DNA of 64,000 bases from Streptomyces ficellus (lineage in GTDB: Bacteria > Actinomycetota > Actinomycetes > Streptomycetales > Streptomycetaceae): NCBI RefSeq assembly GCF_009739905.1, contig NZ_CP034279.1, positions 1,488,001-1,552,000 of the forward strand, in the 5' to 3' direction. The translations under genes and the position numbers were made by a program. The notes under the pieces are model-generated. The model made no database searches. It was not told the origin of the DNA and saw only the letters and a program-made list of their open reading frames with translations. Each line of letters opens with the position of its first letter. Position 1 is the first letter of the stretch. Shown here piece after piece: positions 56,596 to 64,000 of this stretch.

Positions 56596-56615
56596 CGAGT
56601 GTGAGTACACACTCG
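56596..56615. promoter_or_regulatory. palindrome CGAGTGT-N6-ACACTCG between the MFS and DeoR genes
   Basis: Perfect 7-bp arms with a 6-bp centre (GAGTAC), 105 bp before the DeoR start and 168 bp before the MFS start. It is the best candidate operator for the DeoR-type regulator controlling both directions. Confidence 0.55.
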
Positions 56616-56719
56616 GTATGGGAGATTGTCAACCATGATCGGTACAGATCGGGGCGGAACCCGGACGGGTACGGGCCCCGAAACTCGCAGTCGACGTGTT
56701 GGCGTGTTAAATCAGCGAC

Positions 56720-57478
56720 ATGAATGTCGCCGAACGCCACCGATTCATCCTGTCCCAGCTGACGGAGCGAAGCCGGGCCTCCGTGGCCGAACTCGCCCGC
56801 TCCGCGAAGACGTCGGAGATGACGATCCGCCGGGACCTGGAGCTGCTGGAGTCCAGGGGAGCGCTGCGGCGCGTCCACGGTGGAGCGGTGAGCACCCTGC
56901 TCAGCGGCGTGGAGCCGCCGTACGCCGTGCGGGCCATGGTGGGTGGCGACGCCAAGGCCAAGCTGGCCGACGAGGTGGTGCGGCTGCTGAACGACGGGGA
57001 GACGGTGGCCCTGGACACCGGGACGACCGCGGTCGCGGTCGCCCAGGCCATGGCGGGGCACCGGTTCACCGTCACCCCGCTGTCGCTGCACGCGGCGTTC
57101 GCGCTGTCAGAGAGCGAGGGCATCCGCCTGCTCGTGCCCGGCGGCCAAGTCCGGCCCGGCGAGCTGTCGTTCTACGGCGAGACGGCGCTGCGCACCTTCG
57201 AGGACCTGCGCTACGACACGTTCATCCTCGGGTGCTGCGGCATCGACGTGGCCAACGGCGCCACGGCGTACAACCTCGACGACGTCCATGTGAAGCGCAC
57301 CGCGGCGGCGTCGGCGCGCCGCATCATCCTGGTGGCCACCGCGGAGAAGCTGGGGCGGGTGGCGCTCGGCCGGATCTGTGCGGTCGAGCAGATCGACATC
57401 GTGGTGACGGACGCCCCGCAGGGCAACCCCGTGATCGAGGACCTGCGGGCGGCGGGAGTGAACATCCGGCACGTGTGA
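56720..57478 (+). CDS. DeoR/GlpR-family transcriptional regulator
   Basis: A 252-aa repressor-type regulator. It has the DeoR winged helix (about 1-58: ERHRFILSQLTERSRASVAE, SEMTIRRDLELLESRGALRRVHGGA) and the sugar-phosphate-binding DeoRC domain (DGETVALDTGTTAVAVAQAM, VPGGQVRPGELSFYG, FILGCCGIDVANGATAYN). Members sense phosphorylated sugars. A fructose 6-phosphate-type ligand would be fitting beside an aminotransferase thought to use that compound, but this is inference. It is divergent from the MFS-HAD operon, which is the most likely direct target. Confidence 0.88.
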   Translation: MNVAERHRFILSQLTERSRASVAELARSAKTSEMTIRRDLELLESRGALRRVHGGAVSTLLSGVEPPYAVRAMVGGDAKAKLADEVVRLLNDGETVALDTGTTAVAVAQAMAGHRFTVTPLSLHAAFALSESEGIRLLVPGGQVRPGELSFYGETALRTFEDLRYDTFILGCCGIDVANGATAYNLDDVHVKRTAAASARRIILVATAEKLGRVALGRICAVEQIDIVVTDAPQGNPVIEDLRAAGVNIRHV

Positions 57479-58081
57479 CGCCCCCGGCCGGCGCGTCGGC
57501 GGCACGCCCCGGCCTCTGAGCGGCGTTCACGGCGCGTGGGGCCCGTGTGGGGCGGTTCGCCACCGGGGGCGGTCACACGAGGTGTGTGCGGAGTGATCGT
57601 CGACAGCGAACGAAGCGGTGCTCCTCCCCCACCGCAGCGCGGGGACGGCCCGCCGGTTCTTCGCCGGAGGCGCACACGCGGTCCGTGCGTGCTTGATCAC
57701 GCACCCTTGTCGGCCTGCACTTTCTGAAGACGCACGGAGGAGCAGGGCCGGCGGTCCGCCCTCCGCTTCCCCCGGCATGTTCGAGCCGTTGTGGGCTCCG
57801 CGAAGGTGCCGTGCCCGCTCGCCTGCCGCGATGCCCCGTGGCCACCCCGCCGCGCTGGCCACGGTCGCATACGATCCGCTACCGCCCTGGTGGCGCCGCA
57901 TATGGTCCCGTACGTCGCTGAGCTGGAGAACGGCCGCGAGCGGCGGCCGTGAGCGGCCGGACTCCCCCCTGCGCGCGAAACACCCACGACGCGGCGCCGT
58001 TGGCGAAAAGCCGACGGGTGGGGGTTTCTCCTTCCGTACGCTCCCCACCCAAGCGTTCGAGAAATGAAGGATGGATCACCG
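57479..58081. other. 603-bp non-coding stretch upstream of the tendamistat-like gene
   Basis: Both strands contain open frames, but none has the GC-ending codon pattern, a ribosome binding site or a recognisable protein, so no gene is called. The last 100 bp before the secreted-protein gene (GAAAAGCCGACGGG, CTCCTTCCGTACGCTCC) should contain its promoter. Confidence 0.5.
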
Positions 58082-58423
58082 ATGTTCGCACTTACGCGTT
58101 CAACAATCCGCGTCGCGATAGCCGGGGCCACCGCCGGGCTCGCCGCCGTGGCCGTCTGCCTCACGGCGTCGACCGGTGCGTCTGCGGCGCCGCTCCCCGC
58201 AGGCGGCGAGGCACCCTCGTGCGTCGCGTACGCGAGCGGCTGGCGCTACACGTTCGTCACCAACGACTGCGGCTCCGCCCAGGACGTGACCGTCACCTAC
58301 CTCGACGGCACCACGGTGCCCTGCCGGTCGGTGGCGCCCGGCGGGACGGCGACCTTTCCCGGCTACGGGACCGGCGGCAACGCCGTGACCGGGGTCGCCC
58401 TGTGCACCACCTCGTCGCCCTGA
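58082..58423 (+). CDS. secreted tendamistat-like alpha-amylase inhibitor
   Basis: A 113-aa precursor with a Sec signal (RVAIAGATAGLAAVAVCLTA, cleavage near SASA-AP) and a mature part of about 77 residues. The segment EAPSCVAYASGWRYTF is close to tendamistat's APSCV...SWRYS, and VAPGG matches VAPGQ. Four mature cysteines at 47, 63, 81 and 108 have spacings 16, 18 and 27. In tendamistat the cysteines at 11, 27, 45 and 73 give 16, 18 and 28 and form two disulfides. Trp54-Arg55-Tyr56 stands exactly 7 residues after the first Cys, as in the inhibitor's WRY contact motif. Tendamistat binds animal-type alpha-amylases very tightly. ATG 58082 is chosen over an ATG six codons upstream because GAAGGATGG then serves as ribosome binding site. 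Confidence 0.82.
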   Translation: MFALTRSTIRVAIAGATAGLAAVAVCLTASTGASAAPLPAGGEAPSCVAYASGWRYTFVTNDCGSAQDVTVTYLDGTTVPCRSVAPGGTATFPGYGTGGNAVTGVALCTTSSP

Positions 58424-58460
58424 CCGGGCGGCCGGCCAACAGCCGTTCAGGCAGGGGCAG

Positions 58461-59807
58461 TCAGGCACTGGGGCGGGCGTACCGTTCGATGACCTCGGCG
58501 TAGTCCCGCAGCGAGGAGCCGGGCGTCCCGTCGTACAGCTGCCGGTCGAACGCCCACATCAGGCCTTCGAGCCCGCAGGAGTCCATCTGGCGGGCGGCGA
58601 CGTCCATGACGCCGGGGTAGTACGGCGAGACCTGCGGCCCCGCGCTCTCGCCGCTGACCGGGAAGCCCGCCCGCCCGGCCACGGCGGCGACCCAGCGCAC
58701 GGACGACCAGCGGCGCACGGCGGCGGCGCTCGCGCTCCCCGCCCCGCTCGCGCTCCCGGCACCGCTGACGGCCAGCGGGGCGGTGACCGCGTCCCCGGGC
58801 GCGCAGGCGTTGTCGGCCGGTGTGCCGGAGCCGTCGACGAGGGCCGTGGAGACGATCTGGACGTCATCGCGGGGCTCGACGCGCCCGAGGGTGAGGAAGT
58901 ATCCGGCGCCCCGGCCGATCAGCGGCCCGGCGGTCCGCCCGCCGAGGTACTCGGCCGTCGCCCGGGCGCGGTCCTGCGGCAGGTAGCCCTTGCCGGGGAC
59001 GAGGACCTTGAGCAGGGCGCTGTGGCCGAGTGAACGGTAGGTGCGGATCTGCCAGTTGACCGCGTCGGTGAGGGCGGTGACGTACCAGTCGTGCCAACGG
59101 CCGACCTGCGCCGTGGTGAAGGGCCTGCCGTCGAGGGTGCGCTGCCCGGGGCGCCAGCCGGGGTACGGGCTGGGCGGGACGGTGGCGGGGCGGCCCGGGG
59201 CGCCCGCCGCCGCCTGGGCGTTGGCGTCGTACGCCCAGAACTCCCCGCGGTCGCCGTCGGCGTCGAGCGGCGGCGGGTAGGTGAACTCGCCGGTCTCGCT
59301 GACACCGATCCGGATGGACCAGAAGTCCTCCATGCCGATCTCCTCGGCGATCCCGGTCATGTACTGGGCCGCCTCGGCACGCACCGCCCGGCTGAAGACG
59401 ATGTTGGGGACGCGTGTGCTGCGCCTGCCGTCCTGGTTGACGAACGCGGCGTCCGGGTGTTTCTCGAACAGCCACGCCGGCGGGTGGTGGAGGCCGATGC
59501 CGGCCTCGACGAGCGCGCCGGCCTCGGTGAGGGCCCGCAGCTCGTTCCGTACGCTGCCGATGTACGCGCGGTCGAACGTCCCGTCCTCGGGCTCGAAGCG
59601 GTCCCAGTCGATGGACAGGTGGGCGACCCGCACGCCGTGCTCGTGCTCCTCGGCCGCCCTGCCCGGGTCGGTCTGGAGGGTGCCGAACCAGTGCGCGGGC
59701 CGCTCGCCGTGGTCCTTTGGCCCGAGGACGGCGAGGGAGCCGAGCAGGGCTCCTACGGCGACGAGCGCGCCGAGCAGGGTGAACAGCCGTCGCCGCCCGG
59801 CCGTCAC
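58461..59807 (-). CDS. membrane-anchored GH42-like glycoside hydrolase
   Basis: A 448-aa protein with one N-terminal hydrophobic segment (LFTLLGALVAVGALLGSLAVL), so it is anchored with the catalytic domain outside. VAHLSIDWDRFEPEDGTFD, EAGIGLHHPPAWLFEKHPDA and IRIGVSETGEFTYPP resemble the start of GH42/clan-A beta-galactosidase barrels. The acid/base Glu is probably in GVSETGEF and the nucleophile may lie in the later half. A low-complexity SGAGSASGAGSASAA insert interrupts the C-terminal part. GTG 59807 overlaps the membrane glycosyltransferase stop by 4 nt. It is the last gene of the five-gene operon, and its substrate is probably the glycan the operon makes. Confidence 0.65.
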   Translation of the reverse strand: MTAGRRRLFTLLGALVAVGALLGSLAVLGPKDHGERPAHWFGTLQTDPGRAAEEHEHGVRVAHLSIDWDRFEPEDGTFDRAYIGSVRNELRALTEAGALVEAGIGLHHPPAWLFEKHPDAAFVNQDGRRSTRVPNIVFSRAVRAEAAQYMTGIAEEIGMEDFWSIRIGVSETGEFTYPPPLDADGDRGEFWAYDANAQAAAGAPGRPATVPPSPYPGWRPGQRTLDGRPFTTAQVGRWHDWYVTALTDAVNWQIRTYRSLGHSALLKVLVPGKGYLPQDRARATAEYLGGRTAGPLIGRGAGYFLTLGRVEPRDDVQIVSTALVDGSGTPADNACAPGDAVTAPLAVSGAGSASGAGSASAAAVRRWSSVRWVAAVAGRAGFPVSGESAGPQVSPYYPGVMDVAARQMDSCGLEGLMWAFDRQLYDGTPGSSLRDYAEVIERYARPSA

Positions 59808-61504
59808 GGGCCCGTCCCGGATCCGGTGGGCGCCGGCGAGGGTGCGGCCGGCGGGGGCGGGGCGGCCGGAGGCGGGGCGGGCAGGTCGGGGTTCACGTCG
59901 GGGCCCGCGGACGGCAGTCGGTACAGGGCGAGGGTGCCGTACATGGGGCCGTCGACGGCGAAGAGCAGGTCGCCCTGGGCGGCGAGCTCGCGCACCTCGC
60001 CCTCGCTCAGCCGGGCGTAGCCGTCCCGGACCACCTTCCACGGCACGACGAGGTAGCGGACGCCCTCCCATTCGCGCTCGGCGGGTGTCATCCAGTTGCC
60101 CACCCGGTAGCGGTCCTTGAGGAGCCAGCCGGTGATGCCGCGGTTCGCCAGGCCGTCGGCGGCGGCGACCGTGCTTCCGGCCGGCACGTACCGTTCCATG
60201 TAGTCGCTCAGCCTCGCGTACCCGTCGTCGGACTGGGCCCTCCCCTGGGCGTACGAGACGCCCGAGGCGCCCACGCAGGCGGCGACGAGCACCGCGATGA
60301 CCACCCGCACCGGGGTCAGGAGGCGGGGCCGGCCGCGCTGGGTGCCGTCGGCCGGGGCGGACGGCGCGGTGCGGCGGGAGGCCAGCGCCGCGAACGCCAC
60401 GGGCATCGCCACCAGGTTGGGTACGACCAGCAGGTACAGCGCCTGCTCCTCCAGGGTTCCGCCCGCCACCGCGTAGCCGAGGGTGACGCACGCGCACAGC
60501 AGGAACAGCGCCAGCATGCGGTGGACGGCGTCGGCGCGGCGCAGCAGCAGGACGAGGGCGACGGGCGCGAGGGCCAGCAGGGCGTAGGTGGGCCCGAAGG
60601 TGGTCACCTCGGAACTGAGCCGCTCCGCCAGCGTGACGTTGCCGTGGGCGTTGAACCCCGTCTCCTGGACGAGGCCGAGCAGGCGGTTGAACCCTTGCGT
60701 CTTCGCCGCCCAGAAGTCCTGGAAGTGGCCGGCGGCGGTGACCAGCCCGACGTACGCGCCGTACGACAGCGCGGTGACGCCCAGCGTGACCCCCAGCAGC
60801 CGCCGGGGCGCCCCGCGGCCGATCACCAGCGCCAGGAGCAACGGCAGGACGGTGATGAGGGCGGAGTGGTCCTTGGTGAGCACGGCGAGCCCGAAGAGCA
60901 GTCCGGCGAACACCGCGCGGCCGCGGGCCCAGCGGCACGCCGGATCGCGCAGCAGCGGCAGGAGGACCAGGAACCCGGCGAGGACCCAGACCATCGTCTC
61001 GGTCTCCAGCATGGCCCGGTTGTTCTGCCGGATGCAGTACGGGTCGAACGCGAACAGCAGGGCGGCGACGGAGCCGGCGACGAGCGATCCGGACGCCCGT
61101 TTCACCAGCAGCACGAGCAGCACGGCGGTGACGCCGGCGAGCAGCGCGTTGAGCACGCGGATCTCGTACACCCCGCCGATGATGTCGCCGCTCGGGCCGA
61201 ACAGGCGGATCCAGGCGGCCTGGAGGTAGAAGAAGCCGGGTGGGTGGAGGAAGAACGGGCCCTCGTCGGTGCGGGGGAATCCGCCGTCGGCCGCGCTGTC
61301 GCCCAGGTCGCGGTAGATCACCTCGTCGACGAAGACGTCGGTCGAGCTTCCGGCGCCGATCAGGCGCATGCCGGCGGTCAGGACGAACGCGACGGCGAGG
61401 ACCGCGCCGAACACCCCGGCGGGCCGGCGTTTCGGGGGCGGTGGGGGGACGGGGTCGGGGGGTGGTGCGGCGGGACCGGTGCGGTCCGTCACGGTTGCGG
61501 TCAT
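59804..61504 (-). CDS. membrane glycosyltransferase, GT39/ArnT (PMT-like) type
   Basis: A 566-aa polytopic protein with about 10-12 hydrophobic segments. After helix 1 comes DVFVDEVIYRDLGDS, whose acidic VDE fits the catalytic Asp/Glu of lipid-linked-sugar-dependent GT-C enzymes. PFFLHPPGFFYLQAAWIRLF follows, as in the family. An extracytoplasmic C-terminal domain (about 430-540) ends in a Pro/Ala-rich tail (PAPPPAAPPPPAAPSPAP). It should transfer a sugar from a polyprenyl-phosphate donor to a lipid, protein or polymer on the outer face. ATG 61504 overlaps the PIG-L stop (ATGA). Confidence 0.78.
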   Translation of the reverse strand: MTATVTDRTGPAAPPPDPVPPPPPKRRPAGVFGAVLAVAFVLTAGMRLIGAGSSTDVFVDEVIYRDLGDSAADGGFPRTDEGPFFLHPPGFFYLQAAWIRLFGPSGDIIGGVYEIRVLNALLAGVTAVLLVLLVKRASGSLVAGSVAALLFAFDPYCIRQNNRAMLETETMVWVLAGFLVLLPLLRDPACRWARGRAVFAGLLFGLAVLTKDHSALITVLPLLLALVIGRGAPRRLLGVTLGVTALSYGAYVGLVTAAGHFQDFWAAKTQGFNRLLGLVQETGFNAHGNVTLAERLSSEVTTFGPTYALLALAPVALVLLLRRADAVHRMLALFLLCACVTLGYAVAGGTLEEQALYLLVVPNLVAMPVAFAALASRRTAPSAPADGTQRGRPRLLTPVRVVIAVLVAACVGASGVSYAQGRAQSDDGYARLSDYMERYVPAGSTVAAADGLANRGITGWLLKDRYRVGNWMTPAEREWEGVRYLVVPWKVVRDGYARLSEGEVRELAAQGDLLFAVDGPMYGTLALYRLPSAGPDVNPDLPAPPPAAPPPPAAPSPAPTGSGTGP

Positions 61505-62499
61505 GGCGGGCCTCCAGGGAACACGTACACCTCGGGCACGACGGGGATCTGCCCGGAGGGGAACAGCAGTCCGGCCTGGGTGCGGTAGGCGCGGATCAGG
61601 TCGGGCTTGCCGGCCAGTCCGCGCCGCCAGACCGCCGGGACGGGTGCGTTGCGCCGCCGGAACCCGGCGTCGACGGAGTGCTGTTGGTTGTAGGGGAAGT
61701 CGCTGTAGTACACGACGGGCCGGCGGCTGAGTTCGGCCGCCGTACGGACGAGGAGGTGGTCGGCGTGGCCGCCGACGGCGAGCGGTGCCAGCAGGAGCCG
61801 GGGGTCCGGCCCCCACTGCTCCGCCACGGCACCGAGGACGCGCATCAGGGTGCCGGTGTCGAACCGGGAGAGCCGGCCCGCGGCGAGGTGGCGGCGGTAG
61901 GTGGGGTAGATGTGGGCGGATTCGGGGAGCAGGGCGCCCAGCCGGCGGGGGCGCCGCGAACCGTGGTCCGGCTTGCGGCGGAACAGCCCCTCGGGCAGCC
62001 CGAGGTGGTGCCAGGTGATGTCCAGCCGTTCGAGGACGGCACGGTCCTCGGCGCGCCGGGACGCGTACAGCTCCCCGGCGTCGCGGGCCCCGTTCTGGTG
62101 CAGGAAGCCGCGGGCGGAGAGCGTGTAGGGCGGTGGCCCGGCCTCGGTGAAGACGGTCACGACGGTGACGGGCGCGGTGTGCCGGGCGTGCGCCATCAGG
62201 GCGCCGCAGGAGAGCACCGCGTCGTCGAGGTGCGGTGACAGGACGACCAGCGGGCGGCCTTCGCCGACGGCGGCGGTGAGCCAGGCGGTTCCGGTGCGGG
62301 TGTCCGTCCCGGTCCCGCCGCCGAGACCGTACGAGGCCGGGTCGCCGCCGAGGCCGTACGGGACCGGGTCGCCGCCGAGGCCGTCGGTGCCGAAGCCGTA
62401 CGGGATCGGGCCGCCGGTGGCCAGGGGGTCGGTGCCCGGGGGGCCGGTCCTCAGGTGGTCGGCGTCCCGGGCGGGTGGCCGCGTGCGGTCGGTGCCCAT
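61501..62499 (-). CDS. PIG-L family deacetylase
   Basis: A 332-aa LmbE/PIG-L-fold zinc hydrolase. The metal motif is VVLSPHLDDAVLSCG (His and Asp ligands) and the later His is in VGGHADHLLV. Members deacetylate GlcNAc-type sugars, such as GlcNAc-inositol in mycothiol or GPI synthesis. The N-terminal 60 residues are a disordered Gly/Pro/Tyr-rich extension with repeats of PYGLGGDP, encoded by a 27-bp tandem repeat (62317-62397). The start is taken as ATG 62499, which overlaps the glycosyltransferase gene by 49 bp; a later start that removes the repeat is possible. Its substrate is likely an amino-sugar of the same glycan. Confidence 0.78.
   Translation of the reverse strand: MGTDRTRPPARDADHLRTGPPGTDPLATGGPIPYGFGTDGLGGDPVPYGLGGDPASYGLGGGTGTDTRTGTAWLTAAVGEGRPLVVLSPHLDDAVLSCGALMAHARHTAPVTVVTVFTEAGPPPYTLSARGFLHQNGARDAGELYASRRAEDRAVLERLDITWHHLGLPEGLFRRKPDHGSRRPRRLGALLPESAHIYPTYRRHLAAGRLSRFDTGTLMRVLGAVAEQWGPDPRLLLAPLAVGGHADHLLVRTAAELSRRPVVYYSDFPYNQQHSVDAGFRRRNAPVPAVWRRGLAGKPDLIRAYRTQAGLLFPSGQIPVVPEVYVFPGGPP
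62317..62397 (-). repeat. 27-bp tandem repeat inside the PIG-L gene
   Basis: Units at 62317-62343 and 62344-62370 are nearly identical, and a third, more diverged one follows to 62397. They encode 9-residue Gly/Pro/Tyr units in the N-terminal extension. Copy number should vary between strains. Confidence 0.7.
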
Positions 62500-63677
62500 G
62501 GTCGCGTCGCCTCCTCTCGTGCGCGCCGTGCGGGGGGTCGCCGAGGGACCAGCAGGGCGCGCGCCAGGGCGAGGTAGCTGTCGGTCATCCGGTCCCAGGT
62601 GTAGTGGCGGGCGGTGTCGGCCGCCTGGCGGCCCAGGCGGGCGCGCCACGGCCGGTCGGCGGCCAGGGCCCGTATGCGGTCGGCCAGTGCGTCCACGTCG
62701 AAGGGCGGTACGGGAACCCCGCCGCCGTCGCGCATCCAGGCCAGGGTGGGCAGCGCGAAGTGCAGGACGGGCTTGCCGAAGGACATGCCCTCGAGGGCGG
62801 ACAGCCCGAACGTCTCGTTGCGCGAGGGCAGCACGACGAACGCGCTGTCCCGCAGGAGGCGCTCCTTGGCGGCGCCCGAGACGCGGCCGGTGCGGTGCAC
62901 GCCGTCGCCGTGGCGGGCGAGGAGCGCGTCGAGGCGCTTCTCCTCCCCGGCGGTCCCGTTGCCGGCGAGGACCAGGGGCAGGCCGGGGCGGGCCCGGGCG
63001 TAGGCGGCGAGCAGCAGGTCCAGGCCCTTCTGCCGGGTGTCGACGCGGCCGAGGCAGAGGATGTGGGTTCCCTCGCCGGGGTGCTGGTCCTCGGCGGGCC
63101 GGGGGTCGACGCCGTTGGGGATGGTCCGGACGCGGGCCCGGGGGCTCAGGCGGCCGACGGTGGCCGCGTCGGCGGCGTTCATGACGACGAGGTCGCGGTA
63201 GCAGCGCAGGCCGAGCCGTTCCACCAGGAAGAACGGGAGGTGGTACTTGCGCCACATCGCCTCTCCGGTGCGTCCCTGGTCGATGCCGACGACGGGGGCG
63301 CGGGTGACGAGGGGCAGGAAGCTGGTGGAGAAGGGCGGGGTGAAGCTCTCCAGCCACAGGTCGTGCGGCAGCCGCCGGGCGACGAGCGGGAGCAGCGCCT
63401 GGAAGAGGAGCTGGCCGGCCCGTGGCCCGGCCCGGCGGACGGGCAGCGTGCGGTAGTGGACGGCGCCGGCCGTGCGGGTGCCGCTGTGCCGGCCGGCGGT
63501 CACCACGGTGATGTCGAACTCCTCGGCCAGCCGGTCGGCGACCTTGCCGATGACGGCCGCTCCGCCGCCGTTGTAGTGGCCGTCGGTGACGTCGTCGTAG
63601 ACCGAGACGACGACGTGCCGCCGGTGCGGCCGGGCGGGCGGGGCCGGGACGGCGCCGGTCCGGGGGCGGGCGTTCAC
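62451..63677 (-). CDS. GT4-family glycosyltransferase
   Basis: A 408-aa GT-B glycosyltransferase. The N-terminal acceptor domain has the Gly-rich loop DGHYNGGGAAVIGKVADRLA, and the C-terminal donor domain has ILCLGRVDTRQKGLDLLLAA. The retaining GT4 motif is SRNETFGLSALEGMSFGKPV (E-x7-E). It transfers a nucleotide-activated sugar in the cytosol. GTG 63677 overlaps the preceding gene's stop by 4 nt. A long basic Pro/Arg-rich tail (about 380-408) overlaps the start of the PIG-L gene. Acceptor and sugar are unknown. Confidence 0.85.
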   Translation of the reverse strand: MNARPRTGAVPAPPARPHRRHVVVSVYDDVTDGHYNGGGAAVIGKVADRLAEEFDITVVTAGRHSGTRTAGAVHYRTLPVRRAGPRAGQLLFQALLPLVARRLPHDLWLESFTPPFSTSFLPLVTRAPVVGIDQGRTGEAMWRKYHLPFFLVERLGLRCYRDLVVMNAADAATVGRLSPRARVRTIPNGVDPRPAEDQHPGEGTHILCLGRVDTRQKGLDLLLAAYARARPGLPLVLAGNGTAGEEKRLDALLARHGDGVHRTGRVSGAAKERLLRDSAFVVLPSRNETFGLSALEGMSFGKPVLHFALPTLAWMRDGGGVPVPPFDVDALADRIRALAADRPWRARLGRQAADTARHYTWDRMTDSYLALARALLVPRRPPARRAREEATRPWAPTARGHPPGTPTT

Positions 63678-64000
63678 AGGTCCGCCCTCCGCAGCTTCTT
63701 GGCCAGGACGAGCGGGACCCGCAGGGCCAGCTCGCGGGCGGCGGGTCCGCGCCTGCCCGAGCGCAGCAGGCCGCCGGCGTGCTCCAGGCCCGCGCGCAGC
63801 GACAGGGGTACGGGCAGCGGGAGGGGCAGCCGGACGGTCTGGCCCCGGTCGAGCCGCTCGATCGCGTCGGTGGCCGCGGTGAGCGCGGCGCGCAGGGCGA
63901 GGGGCCAGCCCTCGCGCTCGGCCGCGCGCTGGGCGCGGGCGGTGACGCCGGGGGTGAGCAGGGGGCGGATGGCGAGCAGGTCGGACAGGTCCAGGGTCTG
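63674..64000 (-). CDS. partial unidentified protein (C-terminal 108 residues)
   Basis: The gene runs off the right edge of the window. The visible part reads QTLDLSDLLAIRPLLTPGVT...WPLALRAALTAATDAIERLD...AARELALRVPLVLAKKLRRA. It is Leu/Ala/Arg-rich and mainly helical, with no membrane segment or motif I recognise. Its stop overlaps the glycosyltransferase start (GTGA), so it is the upstream member of the same operon. Family unknown. Confidence 0.7.
   Translation of the reverse strand, partial: QTLDLSDLLAIRPLLTPGVTARAQRAAEREGWPLALRAALTAATDAIERLDRGQTVRLPLPLPVPLSLRAGLEHAGGLLRSGRRGPAARELALRVPLVLAKKLRRADL

Noticed and set aside
57527-58067. Overlapping open frames on both strands between the DeoR and tendamistat-like genes
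   Set aside because: Amino-acid composition is random-like, there is no ribosome binding site and no recognisable domain.

Overview
The window is very GC-rich, its genes use GC-ending codons, have GTG starts and 4-nt GTGA/ATGA overlaps, and it carries actinobacterial markers (HemQ-type haem synthesis, a Rok7B7-type regulator, DUF3000). It is chromosomal DNA of a Streptomyces. From memory, the gene order from the DUF692 gene through hemQ/hemG, hemE, ribonuclease D, fadAB, dxs, xylFGH, rok7B7, ngcEFG, acnA and an XRE-MurA gene follows the S. coelicolor SCO6045 to SCO5998 neighbourhood. The left edge (P450, deacetylase, aldo/keto reductase) and the right third (from about 48.4 kb) look like accessory DNA.

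Region by region. 0-6.2 kb: end of a PhoX-type phosphatase, a MITE-like inverted-repeat element, a CYP158-type P450, a CE4 lipoprotein, an aldo/keto reductase, and small housekeeping or unknown genes (AIM24, PTH2, DUF4142). 6.2-9.7 kb: a candidate post-translational modification locus, made of a multinuclear iron oxidase (MNIO/DUF692) fused to a partner-like C-terminal domain, a translationally coupled TIGR04222-type membrane protein ending in a Cys/Gly tail, a 56-codon ORF and a tail-less paralogue. 9.8-15.3 kb: haem genes hemQ, hemG and hemE around a CoA-disulfide-reductase-like flavoprotein. 15.4-27.9 kb: DUF3000, an orphan response regulator, ribonuclease D, the fadAB pair, recQ, an amino acid permease and dxs. 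28.1-41.1 kb: a sugar-uptake block, with xylFGH and its ROK regulator, ngcEFG with a DasR-like site over its promoter, and a very large GH92 mannosidase. 41.2-48.4 kb: aconitase, small proteins and an XRE-MurA fusion. The promoter regions of the aconitase and XRE-MurA genes share an ATCTC-N6-GAGAT palindrome.

48.4-58.4 kb looks like a glycosidase-inhibitor island. A four-gene operon encodes, in order, a class III aminotransferase (with a TTA codon), an IMPase-like phosphatase, a zinc alcohol dehydrogenase and a GH35-like enzyme. The first three match the aminotransferase-phosphatase-dehydrogenase signature of azasugar (1-deoxynojirimycin type) biosynthesis. Upstream lie an MFS transporter with a HAD hydrolase, a divergent DeoR regulator, and a small secreted protein whose cysteine spacing and WRY motif match the alpha-amylase inhibitor tendamistat.

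58.4-64 kb: five consecutive minus-strand genes, all overlapping (GH42-like protein, membrane glycosyltransferase, PIG-L deacetylase, GT4 glycosyltransferase, and an unidentified gene running off the edge). They look like a surface-glycan or glycoconjugate operon.

All functional calls come from reading the sequence and from memory of the families. No database search was run.
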